This document shows positions 10,901-20,251 of a stretch of 64,000 nucleotides of DNA, in pieces. Under the pieces are notes generated by a model. It saw nothing but the letters and a program-made list of their open reading frames with translations, was not told the DNA's origin and ran no database searches. Position 1 is the first letter of the stretch, and each line of letters starts with the position of its first letter. The stretch covers positions 981,457 to 1,045,456 of the forward strand of contig JAJEKB010020812.1 of the NCBI GenBank assembly GCA_022393335.1. The letters run 5' to 3'. Position numbers and translations under genes: made by a program. Source of the stretch: Macrotrachela quadricornifera. Taxonomy: Eukaryota; Rotifera; Eurotatoria; Philodinida; Philodinidae.

Positions 10901-11818
10901 ACAAGAAGGGAAACAAATAGGTGGCATATAAGTAGTTCGATCGGTGATCGATGGTAAGAATATATGTGGAGATGGAGAATTCGTAAATCGGGCTGCATTT
11001 AAATCAGATGAAGCTGATACTTCACCAGATGATCCGGTGGCATCAATAACTGATTTATGCAAAGACGTGGTTACAACATGTGTCGGACGAGAGACAGTGT
11101 GATGAGACAAGAACCCGACGCAATAACCTTTCTGTATATACTGGGGAAAATATGAAGTATTGGTAAATGATACCATCGAGTGATAATTGCGAAAACTTAG
11201 TAGAGTATGTGTAATAAACAAATCATTATTACAATGAAAATTCTGGTTGGGAATCAAGGAAGAGCAAATAGACGATATAGGTGTGGTCACTGATATTGAG
11301 CGAGTTGAATATGGGGGAATACATATAGATCTTACCGAAGTAACAGGTATGTTTCGAAACTTATAGTCTGAATCAATATTCAGTGTTGATACACGTTTTT
11401 GATATTCAATCGATATGGTTTGATGTTTTACATCAAAACTTAGATTATATCGATTGATATAATCCATACCTAAGATAATGTTTGTACATAGAGCCTTAGC
11501 TATGTGAGCTTCTATTGTGGTCTTTATGTCAGCAAGTTGAATGGATAACTGAACGGTTCCTATAACGTGGAAAGGTGCGATTCCATCAGCCAAAATAAAA
11601 AAATAAGGTTTCGCGCGAATGAATTTAGAGTTTTTGAGATGTTTTAACAATTTTTCATTTATAAAGGTTGTGGTTGCTCCGGTGTCAATCAAGATTTTTG
11701 TTGAATATTCATTCACACTAGTAGTAAAATAAATTAAGGAGGATTTAGATGGTTTTAAGGTTTTCTTTCCGGAGACAACACCATCATTCGATGTCTCCGG
11801 TCTTAGAAACTTGGACAA
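7942..11818 (-). pseudogene. pol: Pol polyprotein: protease, RT, RNase H, integrase (frameshifted)
   Basis: The frame opens at 11818, overlapping gag by 16 bp in the -1 frame. In order: aspartic protease with LIDTGATTTFI (about residue 44); reverse transcriptase with FRFVVDYKKLN, LPMGLKNSPPTF and the YLDDIVV active site; RNase H with LATDASGIGIGGVL; integrase HHCC zinc region (H...H...CLLCKQ) and a core with IGIHYCGPI and ITDY. The frame breaks at about 8496, inside the integrase core between the second Asp and the final Glu. It continues in the +1 frame to 7942, where QTDGIVERFN and the C-terminal KVLTRLQGNRGKLDPKF region are found. A one-base loss is enough to explain it. No dUTPase or chromodomain was recognised with confidence. 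Confidence 0.9.
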
Positions 11819-13800
11819 GCCGAAGCTTCATGTCCAAGTTGGTGACATCGATTACAAGTTATAGGTGAATATGTTTTTAGTAATGATTCAGGAGATGTGG
11901 ATGGATGTACTGAATCAATAATATTTGCAGTACGGGGATGAGAATAGGTACGACTTAGTGAATTGTTTGAAGATGGTTGATAGTTTGTACTACTTTTATT
12001 AGTAGTATGATTCTTATACTCCTGAGGGTACTGTCGTGAGGAATTATTATTAGATCGAAACTTATTTTGGTACGACCCAGAGTGTGAGTTTGATGAAAAG
12101 TTAGGATTTGAATAAGTATTTCGATTATTTGAAGATCGATAATTATTATCGATAGTTTGTGGAAAATTCCATGAGGAGTTATTGGATTTATTATCTAATG
12201 ATTGATTATTAGTTGATGAGGAAGTAGAACTCCACAAGGGTGTTACTCGTTGTGTTGTAGTTTGTGTATTTTTCTGACTATTTGGACTATCAGTAGTCAT
12301 ATTTGAAAGCTGCATAAGCTCTTCAGCTTCTTTAGCATATACAAGAAATTCAGCTGTTGACGTAGGCTTCTTCTTGCGTACCTCGAACTGTATACTAGGT
12401 TTAGTTTTGTTCAAGAGATTTTTCAATTTTGTCGCCTCGCTCATGGTAGTATCTGCTTCCTTACATAGTTTTAAAATCTCGTTGAAAAAACTGTGAATCA
12501 ACTGATTTTCTCCTTGAGAATAGGATTCTAGTTTTTTAAATGCTAGTTCTTCATGAAAAGATGAAGTAAATGCTTTCTTCAATTCGAGTACAAATTTATT
12601 CCATGAAGTGAATGTTGCTTTATTATTTTTGAACCATTCAAAAGCGTCACCACGCAACGAATAAGATATTAAATCTAATCGAGTGGATTCCGAAATGTGA
12701 GCAATCTCAAAAAGGTGTTCGATTTCTTCGATCCACTTTTTTACATCATCTTTTCCACCCTTAAATGTTTTCGGATTTTTAATGAGGTTGCCTACAATAG
12801 CTTTACGAAGATCATTTTGAGTTTGATCGTGTATAGAAGTATATAAACTATCTGAGACTATATTTGAACTGGCAGCTGGTTTTCCACCAACAGAATTGGT
12901 GACACCAAGATTAACCATTGCTGTAGAACTAAGCACAGATGATTGACCTGAAAAATTATTTGCATTACAACTACAACGAGCTAGTTCCACAGGTTCATCA
13001 ACAATTTTATTTCGAGATGATAGTGAATGATCACAAGGGTCATTAGCAATATTTCGAGAAGAATGAGCTTGAACTGTTGCGTTATCAGTAGGTACGAATT
13101 GAAATAATAAGAATTCGTAGAAATCATCAAATGAAAGGAGTTCTTTTCGATGTTTGATATATCTACGCTTTGCTTCTCCTTCAACTAAAAGAGAAATAGC
13201 ATTGAATCGAAGATTTCGCCCGATATGTAATCGATTAAATTCATTTTCTGTATTATCAAGCCATTGTATTACATCCTGTTTCCCTGAAAACGGAATGAAA
13301 TTTCGTAGGATGAAAGTATCGAAATCGTCATTATTTGTACCTTCTTCAGCTTGCGCTTGGTTCTCTATCTCATTTTCTCCTCCCAAATTTTTTGCAACAT
13401 GACCCAATCCTCTGATTAGTTTTTCATGTGTGTCATCACTTTGTTCTTCGTAGATAATCTCTTCAACTTCAAAAATACGATTCTGTTTATTCAACATGTT
13501 AATGGCAGATACATTCTCAATTTGACAATCTCGTTCTTTATTTAACGAATCTGTTTTACTATTTATCCTTATTAAATTTTGTTCGTTTTTTGGTTTATTC
13601 GGTGTTGGTATAATCGCTTTTCTTCGTTCGTTATTATTGGAAAATTTTACACTTTTATTTTGATTTCTCGTTGATGAAAAAATATCTATCTCTGCCGTTG
13701 GTTGCGTATTTAATGGTTCGAGTTCTGTTTCCACCGTTGTTTGTATATTTAATGACTCGAACGATTGTGATTTCCGAATGCAAGAAACATTCTTATTCAT
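11803..13800 (-). CDS. gag: Gag capsid/nucleocapsid protein of the LTR retrotransposon
   Basis: 665 codons, first large frame after the 5' LTR and primer-binding site. A charged, low-complexity N-terminal third is followed by a capsid-like region that appears twice in related form: FIPFSGKQDVIQWLDNTENEF near residue 168 and TFKGGKDDVKKWIEEIEHLF near 344. Both match the start of the retrotransposon gag domain. The Ser/Asn-rich C-terminus ends in one CCHC zinc knuckle, CNRCHQLGHEASAC (CX2CX4HX4C). Pol follows in the -1 frame with a 16-bp overlap, suggesting ribosomal frameshifting. The doubled gag-domain start is unusual and may be an internal duplication. Confidence 0.85.
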   Translation of the reverse strand: MNKNVSCIRKSQSFESLNIQTTVETELEPLNTQPTAEIDIFSSTRNQNKSVKFSNNNERRKAIIPTPNKPKNEQNLIRINSKTDSLNKERDCQIENVSAINMLNKQNRIFEVEEIIYEEQSDDTHEKLIRGLGHVAKNLGGENEIENQAQAEEGTNNDDFDTFILRNFIPFSGKQDVIQWLDNTENEFNRLHIGRNLRFNAISLLVEGEAKRRYIKHRKELLSFDDFYEFLLFQFVPTDNATVQAHSSRNIANDPCDHSLSSRNKIVDEPVELARCSCNANNFSGQSSVLSSTAMVNLGVTNSVGGKPAASSNIVSDSLYTSIHDQTQNDLRKAIVGNLIKNPKTFKGGKDDVKKWIEEIEHLFEIAHISESTRLDLISYSLRGDAFEWFKNNKATFTSWNKFVLELKKAFTSSFHEELAFKKLESYSQGENQLIHSFFNEILKLCKEADTTMSEATKLKNLLNKTKPSIQFEVRKKKPTSTAEFLVYAKEAEELMQLSNMTTDSPNSQKNTQTTTQRVTPLWSSTSSSTNNQSLDNKSNNSSWNFPQTIDNNYRSSNNRNTYSNPNFSSNSHSGSYQNKFRSNNNSSRQYPQEYKNHTTNKSSTNYQPSSNNSLSRTYSHPRTANIIDSVHPSTSPESLLKTYSPITCNRCHQLGHEASACPSF

Positions 13801-13951
13801 CTTTTGGTTTTATATATTTATTTTAGTGAAATATTTTCAACAACAGGCAAGTGAAAAAAAAAGAAAAAATGAAAAGGCACAATACAGCGATGAAAGAAAA
13901 AAAAAATTCCTTTTCTATATATATAGATAAACGAAAATGCGCCGAATCAAG

Positions 13952-13969
13952 TGCCCAACTTCTCCACCA
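13952..13969 (-). other. tRNA primer-binding site
   Basis: Three bases inside the 5' LTR, the element strand reads TGGTGGAGAAGTTGGGCA. Its complement ends in CCA, as expected for the 3' end of a primer tRNA. The tRNA isotype is not assigned. Confidence 0.7.
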
Positions 13970-13972
13970 ATT

Positions 13973-14549
13973 TGTGAGTCTCTTGCTTGGGGATATAGAC
14001 AATGGCTTCAACCTCCAAAACGATCGAAGGCTAAAACGTATCTAAAGAGATCTGGTCCGGCGAATATAGAGCAAACTCACAATCAAAAAGGCTTACCGTA
14101 TGTTGAAGATGTGACAAGTCAACTAATGATGATGAACAATAATATCTTTATTGATGAAAATCAATAAACAGTAACAATAATAATATAATGAAACAATAAT
14201 AATGGATAACACGAACAAAGAACTAAAACAACTAACTTTCGTGAGGATGAAAACGAGACAGACAACAAAACGAAAAATCAAAAACAAAGAAAGAAAATCA
14301 AATACGCAATAGAAAAGATAGAATGACGCAATAGAAAAAGAAAAAAAACTATCTTGATCTCATGATAATCAAGAGGACAATACATATCTAATAGGAAAGA
14401 AAGAAAAGATGTATATACGTATCCAACAGAAAAGAAAGAAAAGATATGTATATACATATATATGTATATAATCTATCGAACCCCACATAGGAAAAAAAAG
14501 ATATGCATGGATAGTTAGTGTCATAAAGTATCATCTAATGACGCTAACA
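13973..14549 (-). repeat. 5' LTR
   Basis: 577-bp partner of 4747-5297. Both plus-strand ends match the other LTR. Internal A-rich and GAAAGAAAAG-type repeats account for much of the length difference. A related but diverged solo LTR in the opposite orientation lies at 46259-46690. Confidence 0.9.
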
Positions 14550-15247
14550 TTCACACGACCCACTTGGTCCGCTCTATAATATGTAGTGATAAAACAATTC
14601 TATTGAAATAGGAATAATTTCTCTCTCTCTACGAGACTGATACCACCAAATCGTCAGGATTACAAGCAAATATCGATGGTGATGTATGCATTTACTTTGA
14701 CGTCACTATTTGTTCTCTTCAGAAAGGAAGAACGAAAAACAAAAAAACAAAGGGTTTGTCGTCGATGGAGAAAAGAGAATCGTATGAATATATGGCAATA
14801 TGTACCAAGGATAACCAATCTGGTGCTTTAGTTATATTATGACCTTTTACTATTATCTACTATATGGTAGTGTTAAGATATGTGAATGCTTTTACGTATA
14901 TATTTTTTCTTTGATTGTGTATATACATTTTCATTGTTTTTCTATTTTTCTTTTTTCTCCTATATGTGCGATATTTTAAATATGCGTAACTGGGATTTTC
15001 CGTATTCAGATATATATATGTATATGCATTTTTCTTCCGAAAGCAGGGGGTATAGCAATGTGTAGTACGATATTTTTTTATTGAGGCCGTCGCTTATTTT
15101 TCTTTCTGTCTTTTTTGTATCTTGAATAACGATAGTTTTTATTGATAACATAGATTCATACATTCTTTGATGTAGGTCATTTTTAGCATTGAGAAATGTA
15201 TTAAGATTCAGTTGTGAAAAAAAAAATTTCTTTTTAAGATAGAAATA
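14550..15247. other. Intergenic, upstream region of the ZZ-finger gene
   Basis: Very AT-rich, with T-runs and TATATATG repeats and no recognised protein. It presumably holds the promoter of the plus-strand gene starting at 15248, but no single element stands out. Confidence 0.4.
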
Positions 15248-18200
15248 ATGTCAGCAACATCAAAAACATCTTGCATCGGATGTTATAAAGACTTGACGAA
15301 TCAGTATCGATATCTTTGTCTTCAATGCAATGCTGTCAATATGTGTCATAATTGTTTTAGCAACGAAAAATATGGACAGCACTCAAATATTCATAAAACA
15401 ACTCATAGTGTTGCTTTACGATATCCAGCACACAAAATTGGTATCTGCTCATTGCTTTGATTCAGGTTTGAAATATCAAATTGTTTTGATTAATTCTTTA
15501 GACTATCGTTCACATCACGCGGTTTATTGTAATGGTTGTTATAGTGAACATTATAAAGGATATCGTTTTCGATGTTTACAATGTCGATTTTTCGATCTGT
15601 GTGAGTTTTGTTACGAAACAAAAAATTTTGGACCCAATACAGTTCAACATTTGGTCTCTCATCGAATGCAAGTCATTTTAACACCACTTGATCGTCGTAA
15701 GATTTTCATTCATGCCTTTTTGTTTTTTTTTGAAGTATTGATTGTTCGTTGATATCTTCTAGAAGCCATTCCTGCTCATAATATACTTTGTGATGGTTGC
15801 AGTACCGAAAGCATTATTGGTAGACGATACAATTGTTCTGTTTGTAATGACTATGATCTCTGTCAACGGTGTTATGATGACAAGAATTTTACATGTTATG
15901 ATGGTCAATCGAAAGGTACAAATCACTCAACTTCACATCAGATGTTTTATAGTGATCCATCAAGTTAGTTCTGGTCGATTGATTTTTTTTCGATTTATCT
16001 AAATGAATTGTTTAGTATTCAGTTCTCATTATTTTGCTACATGGAAAGCTATTTCTATGAAGTCACATGACACATTAGGAAGAACTTTAGGAAGTCGAAA
16101 ATGGGATCAACTGGATAGCCGTGATTCGGTGAGTACAGATTTAATTGAAAAATAGCATACAATTTTTGAAAAATTAATTCTAAACACATCTTTTTAGAAA
16201 GATTGGCTAAATCTTGGACGTAAAATTGGATATGCATTGTATGGGGATCCAACTATTGATCCATCAACAAATAGTTGGTGCACATTTGGTTATGATAAAA
16301 AAAAAGAGCAAAATATTAAAGAGCTACGCCAAATAGCTTTATCGTTGAGTGAAAGTCATGCTAAATCGCATATTGTTTGGGTCAATTTTATCTTCGTTAG
16401 TTATTGGACGAAGGAAAAAGAAAATATGGTAAAATATATTTCTTTTGTTCTGTTGACTAATATGAATATTTTCAGTTACCATTGATTCGTGTTTTAAAAT
16501 ATACTAAAGAGAATATTATTTATTCATACTTTATTGAACCAAATGGTCGAACTTATGATGGATGGGCTGATTTTCTTGATACAAACCAACTACCAGAATG
16601 TGACATTTGTTACCCGAGATGTATTGTAGTGATATACTATGAATTGTTTTCTATTTTTGGATCATTGATTTTTCAGATGGATGGTATAGTTTTGATGACG
16701 ACAATAATTGTCATTTATGTTTTGGAAAATCAGCTGAATGTGATGCATCACGTCAACTAGCTCAAGTTTGTGATTTATACTCAAATATATATTTCTTCAT
16801 ATTTCATCTTTATCGATTGACCAGGCTGGTGATGCAGTTGCCACCGTTGGTGGTTTATTGGGTACTGGATTAGCAGTGGTTGGATTATTTACGCCATTTG
16901 CACCTGTGGCTGCAGGCACATTGCTAGCAACAAGTGAATTTTAAATTAACTAGATACTAATTTGTATGTATAATGAGTACTTTTAGCCGTTAGTGTTGGC
17001 ACCTACGGTGCTGCGCGCAGTTCGTACAAGTTGTACGATCGAACCACCCATGGCCAGTCAATTAATCCTTTTGACAATACAGAATCGTTTTTTTGTTGGT
17101 TTGGAATTATTAGTACTAGCGTATCGTTCACTGCAATGGGAGCAACAAAAGTATCCTATCTATCTTTAACAATCACGAGATTAACTTATCTGATGTGATT
17201 TATTTGTATTTTAGTACGTTACAGTAATGGCATCACGAGGTGCTCATGTAAATCAGTTTATGCGAGTTGCTGTTACCGTGGTTATTTTTGGCAATTTGGG
17301 AACTAGTGCTCTTGGTGCAAGTGCCGCAATTGCGAATATAATTGTCAAAATACAAAAAGTACGATATTTACATTTTCTGTAAACAAATGTTGAAAAGTCA
17401 ATAATTTTTCTAGGGTGAACAAATAACTCCACTGGAACTTGTCCAAGCTAGTGCAAGTCTTCTATTCTATTTTAATCAAGTGTTAAATATCCAAACTGCT
17501 AGTGGCATAATTAAGAGTGTTAGTTTGATGTTCTAACTGATTTCAGTACTAAAGATATATAATGATATTTTTCAGGTCCAACAACAAAAGATCGATATGA
17601 TCAAATCTTTTATGACAGAAGATGAAAAGAAAGCATTTGATGCTCAAATAAAACAACATCAAGAAGATGCTCACAAAGCAGGAAATTGCAAAACAGGTTT
17701 GTTTTCATTGGTTTTTATCAATTGAGATCAATTGCTACTTTGTTTAGGCCAAATGCATGGAGGTGAAATGACAGTTCGTCTAATCAATGAATGCATCAAA
17801 ACAAACAATTTCGCCCCGATGTTTGAACATTACACACATTTATCAGAATTTGAAGCGAGCAACAATAAATTTATAACTATTGGCGATAATAATGAATTTC
17901 CAGTTCGACAAGGAAACGAAAAATTAGGTATTGATCATATAGTGAAACGACACGGTAGTCAATTCGCACAACATGGTTACACAAATGATACGAATGGTGT
18001 CATTCAAGCTCTTCGAGATTTGATGACTAGTCCAAGATTTCTCGGTGATGGTGGAAAAGATGGTTTACAAACATTTTGGAAAGTGGATAATCACAAAGTT
18101 CGTATGATATTTGAAACAAAAACAATCCCATATGAGTAAATGATTTGATATTTTAGGTATTAGTCGTTGTCTTTACCAAAAATCGAAGTGGAACTATATT

Positions 18201-18291
18201 TGAAGCACATCAACAACATACTCATGAAATAGTCACTAGTCATTTCATTACTTACACAGATTATTCGCAACGTGTTAACAAGTCTTATTAA
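15248..18291 (+). CDS. ZZ-finger / DUF4781-like protein with BECR-like C-terminus
   Basis: Fourteen exons join to 2295 bp (764 aa): 15248-15440, 15502-15696, 15763-15963, 16016-16128, 16198-16428, 16476-16620, 16677-16765, 16825-16933, 16987-17150, 17215-17358, 17414-17518, 17576-17696, 17748-18097, 18157-18291. All introns are GT-AG, 47-69 bp, and phases agree. Exons 1-3 each hold a ZZ-like Cys-rich finger (CX2CX11CX2C type, e.g. [27 protein letters not shown]). The middle ([19 protein letters not shown]; Gly/Ala-rich hydrophobic segment; [19 protein letters not shown]) resembles DUF4781 proteins. The C-terminus has [21 protein letters not shown] and a final VVVFT...GTIFEAH strand pair, a layout like BECR-fold RNases of bacterial polymorphic toxins. 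That last match is inference. No stops or frameshifts seen. Function unknown. Confidence 0.8.
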
Positions 18292-19341
18292 CATCTCTTG
18301 GTAGTGAAGCTTCCTATATTACTGGAAATGAAAATCATCATTTATCTTATCGTACAAAAAGAAACAGGAAAAGATTAAGTTGAAAAGAATGATCTTGTCT
18401 GAAATGAAAAGTGACTTGTTTCGGATGTGCTAATCTTCTATTTTAATATATTAATCTTCGGTTTAAAAAAAAACCTTAGAGAAAAATTATCAGAATCATC
18501 TCTTTTTTTCGCTGGGAAAAATCAATAAATATTTTCACAAGGATTTTTGGTGATGTGCAAAATTGTCATATGGAAGTCTCTAATTGGCATTCCATGATGA
18601 CACTATTCATCTTTTGCTTCCTGATTCTATATAAAATAAGAACTAGAGTACATTAATGGAATCACATATATGAACTTTGATTTTGGAATAAAGCAAAACT
18701 TCTTTAATCTCTGTGTTCTCAATGAGTCATGTCCTTGTACTAATCATGTGTTTATATTTTTCTTTTGCGTTTCTTTTTAACCTCTTCAACCAATTTCAGA
18801 ACGTGAATTTGTTGCATGTCGATGACGTTGAAGAAAGTAATAATGATATGATGGTTAAATAATTCCACATTATTTGACGAACAACATGAATGGTGAAAAA
18901 AAATTCATAGATAGGTACTGATGATCATGATCTAGAAAATAGATAATCACAGATCAATATAGAATAAAACGCTTTGTCTTTAAAAGGAAAAAGCAGAAAT
19001 GGGACGTATGTTCCGTTGAGAAGAGTTATGAGAGAATCGCCAGTCATGTGGCGACCTCCAAAAAATTGATTACTATCAAAAAAATTTTACATGCCAACGG
19101 TTGTTTCCCTTTCTTTATAAGAAAAAGATGATTTGTTCATGCACCTTCCTCTGGATAAATTCAAATATGAATGCCATCTAACGACGAGCCATGAGAATAT
19201 CTGAAATTCATAGCAACCACAATTATCCTTTGTCATTGAATCGGCTGACTGCACGAAGTGCTGAGTCGACTTACTGCTTCTCAGTCGTTTAATCGGCATG
19301 GTAAATTCTTCTTCTTTTTCTTCTGTGGGATAAATTACGAT
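18292..19341. other. Intergenic
   Basis: Contains the 3' flank of the ZZ-finger gene and AT-rich DNA. A minus-strand frame at 19087-19299 is not recognised and could be decayed downstream sequence of the DUF1996 fragment. Confidence 0.4.
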
Positions 19342-19849
19342 TTAAGTGAGCCATCCGATCTCGGTTCGTATAGAATTACCAGCAATCATTCGAAAACCTT
19401 TGGGAACCGACTTCCAATTTGGATTCGCATACTGAGCACTTCCTTGAATACCAGTTCGAAGGATATAATAGACGGTTAGACCACCATTAGGCACGAGCGA
19501 GAATGTTCCATTGGGCCAACGATAATATCTGTTTTTTAAACAAAATATAAATTTATATAGCTCAAATATCGCCGATCGATCAAATAGGACTCTTAATAAT
19601 GTAACTTACAAATCTGGATGCCAGTAGTTGCTATTGTCTACTGTATGAATTGAACAAGTCGTACATTGAGCTGCTTTTATCACTTCGTACATCTGGAGTT
19701 CACTTTGATTTTGTACTCCAGCACTAAAATAATTGCCACCGGCTATTTTATGAACATGGCCTGATATTGTACCTGGACTCAAAATGGGATCGATACGACC
19801 TCGATAGAGCGGTACTCCACTGCAAAAAACTTTCCACAATGGATAAGTA
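19342..19849 (-). pseudogene. DUF1996-domain protein, truncated at both ends
   Basis: Two minus-strand exons (19610-19849 and 19342-19528), split by an 81-bp GT-AG intron, read in frame. Motifs fit DUF1996: RGRIDPILSPG, ISGHVHKIAGGNYF, a CTTC pair (QCTTCSIH), DNSNYWHPDLYYRWPNG, and PKGFRMIAGNSIRTE near the end. The family is common in fungi and actinobacteria and is usually secreted; its biochemical role is unknown to me. The N-terminus ends abruptly at the minisatellite terminus at 19850. The C-terminus stops at TAA 19342-19344, before the conserved Cys/Trp-rich end. A fungal or bacterial origin by transfer is plausible for a bdelloid but not shown here; the intron fits later domestication. 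Confidence 0.65.
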
Positions 19850-20000
19850 CAAGGGGGAAACACCTGACTCCAGTCCCGTGGAGTCAAGTGGAATCAGTGG
19901 AGTCAGTGTGGAGTCAGTGGAGTCAGTGTGGAGTCAAGCGGAGTCAAGTGGAGTCAAGTGGAGTCAGTGTGAAGTCAGTGTGGAGTCAAAGTAGAATCAC
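19850..20000. repeat. GGAGTCA minisatellite with inverted terminus
   Basis: About ten copies of GTGGAGTCA/GTGTGGAGTCA. At its left edge CAAGGGGGAAACA (19850-19862) is the exact reverse complement of the terminus at 957-969 and 26758-26770. The array units read on the plus strand, so terminus and units are inverted relative to the other two loci. Confidence 0.75.
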
Positions 20001-20251
20001 AAAGAGTCTCACAAAACTCTTGCCTATCTTCAGAAACTCACTATAAAAATTTGATTTCACTATTTTTTTTTATTTCTCTCTATCATGTGTACCATCAGAT
20101 GAAATATCAATTAATTTTAATTCAAAGACAAACACACTCTTTCTCTTGTTCGTATTCACCACATTCATGTATTCCAAAGCTTCAAAGTGAGCAAAGTGTT
20201 GTATATTTTATTTAAAAACTTCAAGAAAATGTTACATGAAGAAAAACAGAA
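20001..20251. other. Intergenic
   Basis: AT-rich sequence with no recognised feature between the minisatellite and the C-terminal exon of the transposase-like gene. Confidence 0.4.

Larger units (their letters stand above)
4747..14549 (-). mobile_element. Ty3/gypsy-type LTR retrotransposon with extra ORF3
   Basis: A 9.8-kb element read on the minus strand: 5' LTR 13973-14549, primer-binding site, gag, pol, ORF3, polypurine tract, 3' LTR 4747-5297. LTRs begin TGTTAGCG and end CTCACA on the element strand (canonical TG...CA). Pol order is protease, RT, RNase H, integrase, which is the Ty3/gypsy order. The flanks (TTATG to the left, TTCAC to the right) do not form an obvious 5-bp duplication. 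The LTRs differ by many substitutions and by about 26 bp in length, so the copy is old or recombinant. Pol carries a frameshift and ORF3 a stop, so this copy is probably not autonomous. Bdelloid LTR elements with exonuclease or GDSL ORF3s are known; this one appears to have both. Confidence 0.9.
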
